Source of the DNA: Cylindrodendrum hubeiense
Lineage: Eukaryota; Ascomycota; Sordariomycetes; Hypocreales; Nectriaceae
DNA length: 64,000 nt
Assembly: GCA_014621425.1 (NCBI GenBank)
Contig: JAANBB010000081.1
Location: forward strand, 1 to 64,000
Reading direction: 5' to 3'
Part shown: piece by piece, positions 1 through 12,726 of the stretch
Numbering within the stretch: the stretch's first letter is position 1
Layout: each line of letters opens with the position of its first letter
Position numbers and translations under genes: made by a program
Notes under the pieces: generated by a model
Seen by the model: only the letters and a program-made list of their open reading frames with translations
Told to the model about the DNA's origin: nothing
Databases searched by the model: none

Positions 1-784
1 CGCTGTTGGTGGCGGCTGTGGCTGCAGCGCTGCACGTGAGGGCCACGCCATGCCTCACTCTAGCTGGCACGTCTCAGACTCCTCCCGCCAGACTGCTCCC
101 AGACCAACCAGACTGCTCCCAGACCGGCCAGTGATCTGCCCATCGCTAGACTGGAGAACTCTGCTGATCAGTGGCAACCCCGAGCGAACTACGCGGTAGC
201 TGCCAGGGTTTTCGCCCAGCTCTTACGTGATGGATCTCCCAAGCGGGCGTTTGCAGTCCACTCCGCCCAGGGTACCATCCAGACGAGGGTCTCTGGGAGG
301 GTCTCCGGGAGGGTCTGGAGGGTCGCTCGGAGACGCTGATCCAAACCTGCTGCCGTTTTCAGCATGGGCGCGCAGGGAACAGGTGTAACACGGCGTCTTG
401 GCAGAGCACACGGGCTTGCACCGGGCTTTCCCCAGAGCGAGTGGATGGTGGTGGATGTGGTGGATGTCGCAGATGCCGAATCAGAGTCGCCGAGCCCGAC
501 GCCGACGCCCTGATTGACTGCTAGAGCTGACCCCGTGCGACGAGGTTATCTGATGACGGCAGGGTGCAAACTGTCAGCATGGATTGCTCCTGGTCAGATG
601 CAACGTCAGACGCAAACATTAACGTCCTCGACCCTTGCGGCTGGGTGTTGTTGGTCTGGCTATATATCTGACCTCCGCCCGTGAGTGCAACCTTGTCTCG
701 CTTGCTCTCATCCGACCCTATCCCTCTCCTCTCACCTCTTTTTGAGCTTGGATTACTTTCCACGGGTCTGAGAACACCATCGTC
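1..784. other. intergenic region upstream of the permease gene
   Basis: I see no convincing gene here. The open frames on both strands are low-complexity (proline, glycine and aspartate-rich) and have no recognisable domain. The last part is the promoter of the permease gene, with pyrimidine-rich stretches just before its ATG. Confidence 0.6.
660..668 (+). promoter_or_regulatory. putative TATA box of the amino-acid permease
   Basis: The sequence CTATATATC lies about 120 bp upstream of the permease ATG at 785 and is followed by a CT-rich leader typical of fungal promoters. Assignment is by position and composition only. Confidence 0.35.
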
Positions 785-2604
785 ATGAGTGGCCTCGTCA
801 AACGCTCGTCGTCCGACGTCGAGAAGACGGACCTCGGCGGCTACGATGCCAAACAAGTTGGCGGAATCAACGATGCCGGGTCCGTCCACATCGCCGGTCT
901 TGAGACCAGCCCCGAGACGTCGCTTCACCGCGGCCTCAAGGCTCGTCACATCACCATGATTGCCATCGGAGGTGCCATTGGAACTGGTCTGATCATCGGT
1001 ACCGGCAAGGCTCTCGCCCAAGCTGGCCCTGGTTCCGTCTTCATCTGCTACACCATCATTGGTTTCGTCGTCTTCCTCGTCATGGCTGCTCTTGGAGAGA
1101 TGGCTGCCTGGCTGCCTATCTCTGCTGGTTTCACTGGTTATGCCTCGCGCTTCTGCGACCCATCTCTTGGTTTTGCTCTTGGTTGGACGTGAGTACACAA
1201 ATTCCCCTAGTCGGCTCAACACCACTAACAATCCTAGATACTGGTTCAAATACATCATCGTTACCCCCAATCAATTGACGGCTGCTGCCCTCGTCATCCA
1301 GTATTGGGTCGATCGCGACACGGTTAATCCCGGTGTTTTTATCGCCATCTTCCTCGTCACAATCATCTGCATCAATTACTTTGGTATCAAGTTCTTTGGC
1401 GAGTTTGAATTCTGGCTCTCCTCGTTCAAGGTCATTACTATTGTCGGCATAATCCTGTTCTCCTTGGTCCTGGCTCTCGGCGGTGGCCCTGACCACGACC
1501 GCAAGGGATTCCGCTACTGGAACAACCCTGGGTATGTCTCTCGCTCCAATTCCTCACAACCAAGCTAACAATCCCAGCGCATTCAAGCCATATCTCAAGG
1601 AAGGCGACGCTGGAAAGTTTCTTGGCTTCTGGTCCTGCATGGTCAACGCCACCTTTGCCTACCTGGGCACTGAGCTTGTCGGTGTGACCGTCGCTGAGGC
1701 CCAAAACCCCCGCAAGACGATTCCCCGTGCCATCAAGCTCACCTTCTACCGAATCCTCTTCTTCTACTGCTTCTCCGTTCTCCTCGTCGGCATGCTTGTC
1801 CCCTACGACTCCAAGGAGCTTGCCTTTGCCACCGAGCAAACGACTGGTGCCTCTGCCTCGCCCTTCGTCGTTGCAGCCGACCTCGCCCACATCAATATCC
1901 TCCCGCACATCATCAACGCCTGTATTTGCATCTTTGTCTTCTCCGCCTCCAACTCGGATCTGTACATTGCCAGCCGTACCCTCTATGGTCTTGCGTCCAA
2001 CGGCCAGGCTCCCGCCATCTTCAAGCGTACCGACAAGCGTGGCGTCCCCATTTACGCCCTCGGATTTTCTGCCATGTTCGGCTGCTTGGCTTTCATGAAC
2101 GTCGTCGATGATTCCAAGAAGATCTTTGGTTACTTTGTCAACCTCACCACCATCTTTGGTCTCTTGACTTGGATCTCCATCCTTGTCACCCACATCTACT
2201 GGTGCAAGGCCCGCAAGGCCCAGAATATCTCCAATGAGATGCTACCATACGTCGCTCCTCTCGGCATCTGGGGCTCCTACGGTGCCCTCGCCATGTGCGT
2301 CCTCGTTGCTCTCACCAAGAACTACGACGTCTTTGTTGGTGGTGAATTTGGCACTTCAGACAAGTACAAGACCTTCATTACTGGATATCTCGGTATTCCC
2401 ATCTACCTGATCCTCATCTTTGGCCACAAGTTTATCATGAAGACTAGGGGCCACAAAGCCCACGAGGTTGACTTTTACACTGGCAAGGATATTATCGACA
2501 ACGAGGAGAACGAATTCTTGGCCCGCAAGGCTGCCCTCAAGGAGAGAGAGGGTCCCAGCCGTGGTGGATGGTTCTACAAGAACTTTCTCTCTTGGTTGTT
2601 TTAA
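785..2604 (+). CDS. amino-acid permease, DIP5-like (AAT/APC family)
   Basis: This is a plasma-membrane proton-coupled amino-acid importer of the yeast amino-acid transporter family. Exons are 785-1188, 1238-1531 and 1578-2604, giving 574 aa with both GT-AG junctions in frame. The N-terminal cytosolic segment is followed by the family signature GLKARHITMIAIGGAIGTGL in the first membrane helix, and about 12 hydrophobic segments follow. The pattern of GEMAAWLP and the PNQLTAA segment look most like the dicarboxylic amino-acid permease DIP5 branch (aspartate and glutamate uptake). That subfamily call is by recollection, and a broader GAP1-like specificity is possible. The C-terminal tail is hydrophilic with a lysine and glutamate-rich segment. 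The gene stands alone, and no neighbour suggests a pathway. Confidence 0.9.
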
Positions 2605-4746
2605 TAGATTGGTGTTTGTATCATAGCCCGTGCAATAGAGGCACTACTGTGAATAAGAACATTACACACAATTACACTGCTTCTAGCCCAAAATATGGGA
2701 TTTAAGATTATGAATTAATAGTTATTGCTATCGCGATTCAGCACTTGCCTGGCTGTGAAAGATGTAGTGACAATTTGCAAGTGAACTGCACCGGATATAG
2801 GCAATTGGAGCCCAGATACGAGTTACTACTCCATTTTACTCTGAAACCGACCATTTATACGTCCCCAATCCTTGCGACAAGAAAGGTTGGTAACCCCAGA
2901 AACTCGAAATTCTTTCCACACTTCGGAAGAAAACCCTCGCCAGCCCAGGGGACCTCCTCAGTCTCAGAATCGGGTGCCAAATCCGTCTGGAAAAGAGACA
3001 GTCCAGGTCGATATAAACAACACGGCTAAACTGATCAACATCTTAAAGTCTTCCGCTAACTCCACCAACTCCACCACCCTCCACATGGAGATCTACGCCT
3101 TGTTACCAAGCGCAAACGCTCCCAGGCGCAAACGACCCAGCGCCCAGGACACATCCTTCGGACCATCATCGGGGCCATCTATCGAAGAGTGCCCCGCCAA
3201 CATCGGTGACTTCGTCCATAGATCCACTGCCATGAGCAACATTGTGACGGAGACCTAGCTGGTGATTAGCGAAACGAGAGTTCCCCACCGAGGTATGTCC
3301 TGGATGAAGAGGCATTTTGGAGTGAGGAAGGCGGGGAATGCCTTATCACAAGCCCTCTCGACGAGAAGATCGCTCCCGCTAAAGGCGTAGAGCTGACCCC
3401 ACTGAGGAACCAGAGAATACGGCGGACGATATCCACCATCTTCGCGAACATCTCAATACTATGGAAGCGCAGTTTCGGAACCTCTAAGAGTATGAGCCTG
3501 CAAGAAGTCCCACGCGGGATTGTCCTCAGAAGCGTCTCCGGCAGCAATGAGTTCGCTAGCGAGGCCATGGCAGTTAGGGGCATGGTGAAGAGGTGATCTT
3601 TTTGTACATTTAAAGTACGTCCTCGTGCTGGATCATTCATGGCTTTTGTCTACCCCTAGTCCTGTGAGTGATACCGGTAAATAAATAAGTGCCTGGTTGC
3701 ATTATAGCAACCTCACGACAGAGATCGAAACTATGTAGACTCTAGTAACCTCAAATGGAACTGGTTCACTTCGCTCCTTAAAAACATCGGAGGACGTTAA
3801 CATCTGGATGTTAAACTTCCTTCATCCTCAATTACCTTAATAACTCACCCTGAGCCGCGATCCTCGTAATTTTGGTAACTTAACTTCTCTTTCCGTCTGA
3901 TAGACTTTGTGCAAAAGTTTTAAGGTAATTTCCCATTGATCAGCGATGCACATCTAGAGCACCGAAAGCTGATGGATACCCTTATTCATGTACTATTTCC
4001 ATCTTGTCTCTAATTTCCTCCATAGCTATGCCGCTTGCCCTCTATTGAAGGCCCACAGCAAGATCTGGCCTCGAGATAATGTCCCAAACCTGATCCGTGC
4101 AGGGTGTTCTCGCGGCATGCGTCATCGAGCTTCGACCGGAATTTATTCCGCTGGCTCGCCACAAAAATATGTCGGGTCATGTATCTTGATCTGTTCCCTA
4201 TGGTATCCTGGCTTTCGCATGGAATTATACCGGTAAGACTTCGTCCATCACTTTACGAACATAATTCTCCACTTGGTCTTTTGTTTCGCTCCTCCTCCTC
4301 CGACTAAGGCTCGGACTGGGCGCGAAGAGAAATGATGGTGTTATTTATTGTAAAAATGAATACTGTTATTGATAGAGTGGAAAAAACGTCGTTGAGTGGC
4401 ATGGCATGGTTGACGACATTCAGGATATGGTGGGGCATGCATCCCAAGTCCAGGTTGAAGGTGCGGGCGGGCAGGGTGAGATTGAAGTCAATTAATGATC
4501 AATAACTGATAGTTCACAACTCAACCCCCGAAGATTTACTGACTAGGCCTGTGTCTTAATCGAGTATACATGGGGAGTGAACACAGCGAACATCTGGGTC
4601 CGCGATGACTTCTCGACTGTTAAGCCTGGGCAATGGGTTTACAAACATGGAACCGGACTATGAGACCGAGCCAGCCAGGTTGTCAAAGACACTAACTGCG
4701 CCACGCAGGCGACTCTATTCAAATTTAATATACTGCTAATATGTGA
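2605..4746. other. gene-poor intergenic region
   Basis: Between the permease stop and the DUF1993 gene I see only short open frames without recognisable domains. The longest, at 2872-3258 (+) and 3266-3640 (-), have no intron-linked continuation and the first lacks a good ATG. AT-rich sequence after 2605 is probably the permease 3' UTR. Confidence 0.55.
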
Positions 4747-5322
4747 CTAGAAGCCGAGGAAGCTCTCGAGGAAGTCCCTCTTTCCAAGAGGCACGCCCTT
4801 GGCCCGCAAGATGGAGTACCCAGTAGTAAGGTGGAAGTAAAAGTTGGGGAAGTTGTGAGTCAGAACAGCTTGTCCGACTGGAACCTTTTGTGTCGTTCCC
4901 GCCCAGGGAATAAGTCTGCTGTTGTTAGTCTTGTACGCGGATGTAGATTTAGATGTTGGTACTCACAGGTCGACCTGTTCGCCAGCCCGAGAGTTGACCA
5001 CCGCTGGGTCAACAGCCTTTAGCTCCTCCAAAGTCTTCTGGATTCGCTTGTGAAGGTCCTCAAACGTCTTCTCGGTGTTCTCGAAGAAAGCAGGCTCAGT
5101 ACCGGTCAAACGGCCAATGGCGACTTGAGCGGCTTTGCTGGCATTTTGGACTTGGAAGGCAAATGGAAGTTGGTCTTCGACGAGACGGGCCTGAGTGAAT
5201 TCATTGACGTCCTTGTTGTTCTCCTTGGCGTATTCCTCGGCCTTGGTCAGAACATGGTCAAAGGTAGTCAGTCCCTTTATCAAGGTAGGGACGACGGCGT
5301 CGTAAAGTGGGAGTCCAGCCAT
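4747..5322 (-). CDS. DUF1993 family protein
   Basis: This small helical protein of the DUF1993 family (function unknown, widespread in fungi and bacteria, DinB-like fold expected) is 174 aa. It is built from exons 5322-4967 and 4915-4747 joined by a 51-nt intron with a GTGAGT donor. The ATG at 5322 gives the typical family start, with a short hydrophobic segment followed by LYDAVVPTLIKGL. An in-frame extension upstream is not needed. Exon 2 restores the conserved C-terminus, including HNFPNFYFHLTTGYSILR and a final GVPLGKRDFL segment, so the splice model is well supported. Conserved histidines near the C-terminus could bind a metal, but this is inference. It is monocistronic. Confidence 0.85.
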
Positions 5323-7514
5323 GTTGGAGGTTGTGTGGAGAAGTGAGTAAAAATAGAGTGATTTGCTATGGAGGAATGTTACACATGAGTATGTCACATT
5401 ATATACCATGAATATTGTACCAATTCTTAATAATCTGTCGTAATTACGTGATCGGGAGCCTTCCTCTCAGTACCGAGCTTGTGGGGTTATCGCGATGATA
5501 GCATTGTTCCTAGCCGCGTATTTGACGTACATAAATGGAGATCTCATGTCGGAGAAAGTGGGAGAATGTTTTATCTGCATTTCCATGTAAGATGTCGTGC
5601 TTTTGGGGCTTTGCACTTGACAAATACCCCGACTCTGGGTCACGTCATGCGCAGGCACATGGCGTCATGCCGGTCATCTCAATCGCGGGAGCAATGCAAC
5701 CTTCATCTATCAGCGACCCATTAAGAAAGCCGATACCGGCGTCTTCCTCTTAGGGGACAGAGAGTGCTTTGGTTCTATGAGTCTTTGATATGGTTAAATT
5801 TGGACCCATTCGGCCTAGCCGTTCGGATATAGGGAGGTGAGGATGACGACGTGTTTGGCATCCCTACTTTCGGGACATGGAGCTGCCGCTTTCTCGAGAT
5901 CCGACAATCCAAGGATATGAACCCTTTAGCGCGCTTGGGTTCTCGTTTAGACCCGCCTGCGCGAGCGTGGTGGCTGGGAACACTCTTTGATGACATTTCT
6001 GTATGGTGTCAGAGGGATCACGCAGCTTGCACCATATTGAGTGGATTTGTGGTCGGCGGCATTAGTCAAGTCCAGCTTCTCGACTCGGCCGAGTGAGGTC
6101 CTCGGCATTTTGAATCTTGACTGAGGGCTTCAACCGCTTTGAGCCGCTGTGCCGAAGTGGCATGTGGTCCTTTGGCCTTCGTGGTAGCCTATGGCCTCAT
6201 CACGCTGGCGATCCTGCACCTCGGCAACAAACCCGAGCACTTGCTGTCGGGGTTGGTCGACAAATGCTGCCTACTGAGCGCTCATCGTCAAAAAGTCAAG
6301 TAAGCTATTCGGGGTTTCCATTCCGACAAATTGACGGCACAGGCGTGAAGTTGCGTGGTGCACATGGGCGGCTCCATCTTGATCGGCGATGAGGCGGAGG
6401 CCACCGAAGATAGACACCGAGACGAGTCAAGGCGGGGCTGGAGCCATCGAGTTGTTCACATAGACCCGCGGACACTTCCATGGCTTCTGACCACTTGAGG
6501 TTCGAGTCCGTAGTCGTCTCAAGGCCTTTGTTTAGCTCGTTCTCTCTTTTGCAGTCGCTTCAAGTAGACTTCGATTTGATCGATGGTTTTGCTCACCTTC
6601 ATCGTGAGCAATGCTACTACCCGGATGGCTTGCCGGTCACTGTCGTCGGGCCCTTCTTGCATTTTAAGCTGGGTAGACTCCCGTTGGGATAACTGTCCCG
6701 TCGGTACCAGTCACTGGCTGGGCAGTTGGGCAGCTGGGCTGGCATTGATCTAGGTCGGCGAGTTTTGCGGCGTCGTCGACGCTTCTCTCCACCCAACCTA
6801 TCATTAGACTCATTTCTTGCGGTCGCGATGGCCTCGTGGTTTGCCGCTAGATTCGGCTGTCGGCTGCCTTCATTATTAGGCACGATATCGCGAACATTTC
6901 CCGTGGTCGTGTTAACGCTGGTAGGATGCAGACATCTCAACCATGACCATAGTCTCTAGAGTACGGCTGGAGGGATGCCATCAGGTTCTTCACCGTCCGT
7001 GTATTCATCGACCGGGGCGGAAGGGTACTTTGGGTCGAGCGCAACGCCAAAATCAACCAGTAAATCTTCCGGGGAGCCGGCCTCTTGATGAGGCCTGCAC
7101 CGTTCTGCTTGATAATGGAGCGGACGAACCCCCGCTGTTCCGTAAACTAAGCTTTGGCGAAGCTCGCATGATCAGGCTGCCGTTGTAATGCCAAATAATC
7201 TTCGAGCAAGCTTATCGGGTTCGAATGTCATCCGAGACGGCATGAGAGTTGGATGCTCACTCTTGGGCGCACCATGAGGAGCATACATGAGACATACAAG
7301 ATCCCAGCTGGTGATCGAATACCATCAACACGTCTGTATGTCAGATTCGGCGTTCAGGAGCTTGGCCCGCAATTCTTCGTGATAAACGATCTTGTGATGT
7401 AGGGGAGAAAGTTGAAAACGTCAACTCGGCGTGCCCCTTACCAGCTTAGTGAGCACAGGAGTGCATAATCTACATCGGTTCCGCGCCAGCCGTGCTGGTG
7501 GCGCCCCCCAACAT
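5323..7514. other. gene-poor region, possible decayed coding sequence on the minus strand
   Basis: No intact gene is visible. On the minus strand between about 7190 and 5800 one reading frame runs for long stretches with only scattered stops. It contains protein-like pieces such as SIFGGLRLIADQDGAAHVHH near 6390. This could be an old, decayed gene, but I do not recognise the family. Confidence 0.3.
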
Positions 7515-8003
7515 TTACCTTAACGTGTCGAGAGGGAGGCAGGGGACAAATGATGACATTTTCCAGAGTCGGCCGTCATCTGTGCGACAGATGACCTCAA
7601 ACTGGAGAGCTGCGATAAAGACGGAATGAAGTCTTCCAGAGACCCACGCTTTTTCTCGTATCCCTCGCGTGTATAGCCTCAACAGTAGCTTTTCGTCTGA
7701 AGCATCCCACTCTTGCATGAGGGTCGCATCATTTGCCGCGGTTCGTACCTCGTCCAATGTCGGCTCTGACCCCACAACGGATGCTAGTTCATCATTGCGA
7801 TTGGGGGTTTCTTGTTCTGGTACCAAGCCTTGATCTCCTAGATGATGCTTTCTCAGGCTTCTACTCCCCGGAGCGCTCTTCCCGGGCCTGCCGACAGGCC
7901 GAGGGCTCGTGGGCCGAGGAGGAGAGGAACTGGCATACTCCGATTTGGGCTCGTCATCAGAGCCAGCGCACCGGGATTGTCTACTCTTAGTATTAGATGG
8001 CAT
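7515..8003 (-). CDS. hypothetical protein, possible Myb/SANT-like segment
   Basis: This 162-aa open frame starts with an ATG at 8003. The first 60 residues are basic and serine/proline-rich and look disordered. Around residues 117-140 the segment EWDASDEKLLLRLYTRGIRE faintly resembles a Myb/SANT helix (W, acidic cap, LLxL, G), but the later aromatic residues of that fold are not convincing. The frame ends at AAGGTAAAT, which could be a 5' splice donor, so the real protein might continue in an exon I could not identify. Gene status is uncertain. Confidence 0.3.
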   Translation of the reverse strand: MPSNTKSRQSRCAGSDDEPKSEYASSSPPRPTSPRPVGRPGKSAPGSRSLRKHHLGDQGLVPEQETPNRNDELASVVGSEPTLDEVRTAANDATLMQEWDASDEKLLLRLYTRGIREKAWVSGRLHSVFIAALQFEVICRTDDGRLWKMSSFVPCLPLDTLR

Positions 8004-8886
8004 GCTGGATTTTCTGTATCGTTAACTTTTAGCCACTTTGGACAGGTTCATACCTAATGCAGATACGTACCTAGATGTTCAGAGCGGTACAAATCTGTTC
8101 TCAGCGGCGGTTTGAGTCAGGATTATCTTGGTGACTGAAGTTTATAGACTCCCAAGAAAACAAACGGCAGAGCAAAAGCGCAAGCTCGGTTCATTTGAAG
8201 TTAGAAAAACCCCTTCATTACCTCGCTCTAGGGTGCCGGTGCGCTAGGGTGGAATGCAGTCGCAGATCGAGACCTTTAAGATCCATGGGGTTTCGTTTTT
8301 GACCGGGATGTTGCTGCAATGGAACCATGTGTGCGTGAAAGAATCACTCAATAGTTGGATAAGGGATGCAGTCAAGGAGAATCCAGACACGATTTATCAC
8401 TCTATTTCACTGGGAACCGACTTGGGTGACAGTGTCAATTTTCTCAACTCGACACCTTTTACGACATTCAGAATTCCATGCCTCCCAATTCACTCGTTGC
8501 CAAATAGAACGAAACATCGGGAACCTTATCATCTTCTCTCCAAGAAAAACCCTCGGACTACCATGTGTGATTGACTGTGCTGGGGCCTCTAGACAGTGGC
8601 CGATTGCAGGGGTATGCTTCGTTTTTGCCAGTGATGGCTGTACATTTCCACGCCCAAGGCGGTTTGGACAATAAGTGGTATTTGGTATCATTTTAGGACC
8701 ACATGCCTAATGACAATTGAATCGATATCGATGTTCTCCATAGGCAACTTAAACGGTGTCGAGATGGGAACCGAGGTTAAAGCGTGCCCACAATAATGGA
8801 GCTATCTGATTATCCACACAACAGGCTATCTACACCGGTTGGTGTAGCTTGTGGATCAGCTTAAGCTATCCCGGTGAAGATCAAGA
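8004..8886. other. intergenic, nothing recognised
   Basis: Short overlapping frames occur on both strands, with no domain, repeat or RNA gene that I can identify. Confidence 0.5.
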
Positions 8887-9573
8887 ATGGGCAGATTTGA
8901 GCGGATAGAAGATCATCAAGATGCCCCGGGGAGATTTACAGTGCTGAATACATCATATCGTCCACGTTCCGAAGCAGTTGTCTTTAGCCCAATTTACACT
9001 GAAGGAACCAGAGGGAGAATGCACTTCTCACTTCATCCACCCACCACCTGGCTTTACGATTTACGCCTCGATGTCAATGCAATTAATAGCATTGATACGA
9101 AACACCTTACGAGTCAGGCACTGCGTGCCTCGATTCCGCCTTGGCAGCAGAGCCTAGCGGATGATCGTGGTGTAACTGTGTTTATGTCGGTTTGGCTCAT
9201 GTATTGGATTGGACGAGTGTTTTCTGGGTCAAACGCGAACCAGAATCTAGTACAAAGTAAAACTCCTGAAATTACGGAGCGCTTCCGTAGTAGGACAATT
9301 GATAAGACCTCGACGGGATTTATCTCAATCGGGATTTACATCCCAGGATCTACAGTTCTGACTACATTGCGCCACTGCCGGTGCGCTGGGCCTATCGATT
9401 GGTTCGATTCATGTGCCAAGCCCTTTTGTTTTCAGGGGCATCCAGGGGATGATGTGATTCAGGTTGTAGATTCTTTCCTCTTTCCTTTATTGCACCAATT
9501 GCCGTTAATACGACTATTATGGTCAAGGGCCAGGCAATGCAATGGGAGAAGAGGGGCTAGCCCAAACAGGTAG
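8887..9573 (+). CDS. hypothetical open reading frame (228 aa)
   Basis: An ATG-initiated frame of 228 codons without introns. The translation shows one modestly hydrophobic patch (around residues 98-110) and a cysteine-containing C-terminal half, but no family I recognise and unusual composition for this genome. It lies just upstream of the subtilase promoter. It may be fortuitous, and I include it only because of its length. Confidence 0.2.
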   Translation: MGRFERIEDHQDAPGRFTVLNTSYRPRSEAVVFSPIYTEGTRGRMHFSLHPPTTWLYDLRLDVNAINSIDTKHLTSQALRASIPPWQQSLADDRGVTVFMSVWLMYWIGRVFSGSNANQNLVQSKTPEITERFRSRTIDKTSTGFISIGIYIPGSTVLTTLRHCRCAGPIDWFDSCAKPFCFQGHPGDDVIQVVDSFLFPLLHQLPLIRLLWSRARQCNGRRGASPNR

Positions 9574-9978
9574 GTGGGTTTATCATGATAGCATCAATAA
9601 CCAAAAGCAACAAATATCTCCAGGAACTTCTGCAGTGGGACTTCTGCCAAGTTGCAGGAACTTATGCCATACAACACCTTCCACTAACAGCCAATGGCGC
9701 ATCCCAATAGTGCATGCAATGCAATCTCTCTCATGCTGGGGGCAATCGCGCTCCGTTATTCGTCGCTATTTGCGCACGCTGTAGTAATAGCTGTCGCGTG
9801 CAGCATGTGCTCGGCCCGCTCCTCAGTCAACCCTGGTCTCTTGCCTTTTTCGTCTACTCAATCGTTTTCTATAACTGTGCCATGATATCGTTGGATTTGA
9901 GGTCCAAAGAGATCATCTTCACGCTCATTACCATTTCTCAGTCTCTCATTTTGGCATTTAGAGAAAGGATCTGTCACC

Positions 9979-12726
9979 ATGGTTCGCTTAAGCTTGGCTG
10001 CATGCCTCTTCGCGGGGCTATCGAGTGCCGTGCAATTCGACACCGTTGAGAAGAAGAAATCATCCTCTCGGCTCCCTGGTGCCTACATTGTTGAATTCGA
10101 GGATGGCAAGGTATGTGAATATCCAGCTACGGGTTCTTGAACTTGGTCCATGGAAAGCTAACATGAGCAGAGCACGTCAGGGTTTAATAAAGAGGTGGCC
10201 GGGCAGGCCACAACGCGTTTGGAGTTTGACTACAAGCTCTTCAAGGGCGTCTCGATCCAGTTCAACGACCTTGAAAAGGCCGATGACCTGGCGGCCAACA
10301 TTGCCGCATTGCCTGCTGTTAAAAACATGTGGCAAGTCAAGGTTTACAGCATCCCGGATCCTCAAATCGAGTGGGTAGGTACGCCTGGAGTAGACCATGC
10401 AATCTCCAGGAAGAAGCGGGCAATCAACGAGACGGAAGCGGACACCTTTTCGCCTCACGTCATGACCCAGGTTAATAAGCTACGAGCAAAGGGTATTACT
10501 GGAAAGGGTGTTAAGGTCGCCGTTATTGACACTGGTGTAAGTAAAGCCGCCCCTCAAGAATTGCTTGACTAATCATCCATCAAGATTGACTACAAACACC
10601 CTGCTCTTGGAGGCTGCTTTGGCCCTGACTGTCTGGTTTCCTTTGGAACCGACCTTGTCGGAGATGATTATGATGGATATAATACGGTTTATCCAGATGA
10701 TGACCCAATGGATTGCCAAGGACATGGTAGCCATGTCGCTGGTATTATCGCTGCCCAAGAGAACTCTATGGGATTTACTGGTGTTGCTCCCGACGTTTCT
10801 CTCGGCGCATACCGTGTCTTCGGATGTGATGGAGAGGCCGGCAACGATGTGCTTATTGCTGCCTTTAACCAAGCATATGAGGACGGCGCCGACATCATCA
10901 CCGCATCTATCGGCGGTGCTAGCGGTTGGTCAGAAGAGCCCTGGTCCGTCGCCGTCTCGCGTATTGTCGAGCAGGGTGTCCCTTGCACTGTGTCTGCAGG
11001 CAACTCGGGCGATGTCGGCATGTTCTATGCCAGTACGGCAGCGAATGGCAAGAAGGTGATGGCGATTGCCTCGTACGACAACAGCCAGTATGTGGCGCTG
11101 CTCAACACCTCCCACTACACCGTCAATGATAGTAGCACCAAGATCGAATTTGGTTCTACAGCAGGATCTCCTGCTGCCTGGGGAGGCGTGACTCTCCCTC
11201 TTTGGGCACCCAACTACGACACCACAGTCGTCAACGGGGGCTGCGATGCATACCCTGACGACACACCTGATCTGAGCGGCTACATTGTGCTTGTGCGCCG
11301 TGGAACCTGTACATTTGTGCAAAAGGCACAGAATGCTGCTGCTGCGGGTGCCAAGTACATCATGCTGTACAACAACGCCGGAGGTACCTCTGCCATTGAT
11401 GTATCAACTGTTACTGGCATCCTCGCCGCCGGCATGGTTACAGCTGACCTTGGTGCGCAATTCATCTCGCTCCTCAAGGAAGGGTCTACCGTTACGCTCG
11501 AGATGTCTGACGGATCAGACGGCAAGGTCACCCTCACCCAGAGCCGCAATGGCGTCACAGGTGGTTCTGTCAGCACCTTTTCCTCTTGGGGACCGACCTG
11601 GGAAATGGATGTCAAGCCCCAATTTGGCGCCCCGGGAGGAAGCATCTTATCGACATACCCGACCAAAAAGGGTAGCTACGCTGTCCTCTCTGGGACATCA
11701 ATGTCTTGCCCTGCGGTGGCTGGAATCATCGCGCTTATCTCAGAGGTTCGCGGCACCCTGGATCCGACTCTAATTGAGAACCTGCTATCTGCCAACGCGA
11801 ACCCGCAACTCTTCAACGATGGCTCAAAATTCTACGACTCCCTCGCCCCTGTTCCGCAGCAGGGAGGTGGCTTCATTCAAGCATATGACGCCGCCTATGC
11901 TACTGTTCTCTTGAGCCACTCAAGTCTTTCATTCAACGATACAGACAACTTCGTCAGCGTCCTCAACTTCACAATTGAGAACACAGGTAGTGAGGACATT
12001 GAAATCGATATCTCGCATATCCCTACGACGACAGTGTATACGCTTATTGAGGATTCAATCTACCCGGATTCATTCCCTAATGAGTTTACTGATGGAGCTG
12101 CCAGCCTTGAGTTTAGCGAGAGCAAGGTCAGCGTTGGGGCGGGTGATAGCGTCACAATTGAGGTGATTCCTACCCCCCCTGAGGGTCTTGCTTCGGAACG
12201 TCTCCCTCTGTGGTCCGGCTACATCGCCATCAACGGATCGGATGGTACTTCACTGTCGCTTCCATACCAAGGACTTGCGGGGTCTCTCCACGATGCCCAG
12301 GTCTTGGCCTCTGATGATACTTGGATCAGCAAGTCAACTGATGAGAGTCTTGCTGCTGTGCCGGCCAACACTAGCTTCACCCTACCCGCGGCTGGCACGA
12401 ACGACTCGAGCGCGACACTGCCGGCGCTCGTATGGTACCTGGCACTTGGATCAGCTGAGCTACGAGCCGAGGTCATCCCTGTTTCACTGTCTGCTCCCAA
12501 TGCGACATCGAAGAGCATTGGCGAACCAGCCAACTTCCCCATGTTGTGGAACGCAATGGGCTCCAACTCGCTGGCGTGGGCGGGCAAACTAGTCAACGGC
12601 AGCTTCGCGCCTGCTGGCCAGTATAAGATCTCGTATCGGGCGCTGAGAATTTTCGGAGATGCGTCCGAGTCGAGTGACTGGGATAAGTCAGAGTCGCCAG
12701 TATTCAGCATCAAGTATGCGGAATGA
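9979..12726 (+). CDS. secreted subtilisin-like serine protease with PA domain (S8A, minor extracellular protease type)
   Basis: This is a secreted endopeptidase of 879 aa from exons 9979-10110, 10171-10536 and 10585-12726, all junctions in phase 0. Residues 1-18 form a signal peptide (MVRLSLAACLFAGLSSA), followed by an inhibitor I9-like propeptide to about residue 130. The catalytic triad is visible: Asp164 in VAVIDTG, His213 in CQGHGSHVAG and Ser538 in LSGTSMSCPAVAG. Asn306 in SAGNSG is the oxyanion residue. A protease-associated (PA) domain is inserted between His and Ser, at about residues 360-475. The C-terminal 300 residues look like the Fn3-like domain of cucumisin/C5a-peptidase-like subtilases and carry several N-glycosylation sequons. 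It probably acts in nutrient acquisition or host-tissue degradation (inference). The first intron follows the signal and propeptide start, a common fungal arrangement. Confidence 0.93.

Noticed and set aside
521..2193. Long minus-strand open frames opposite the permease gene
   Set aside because: They are antisense shadows of the permease exons. Their composition mirrors the plus-strand codons and they have no domain.
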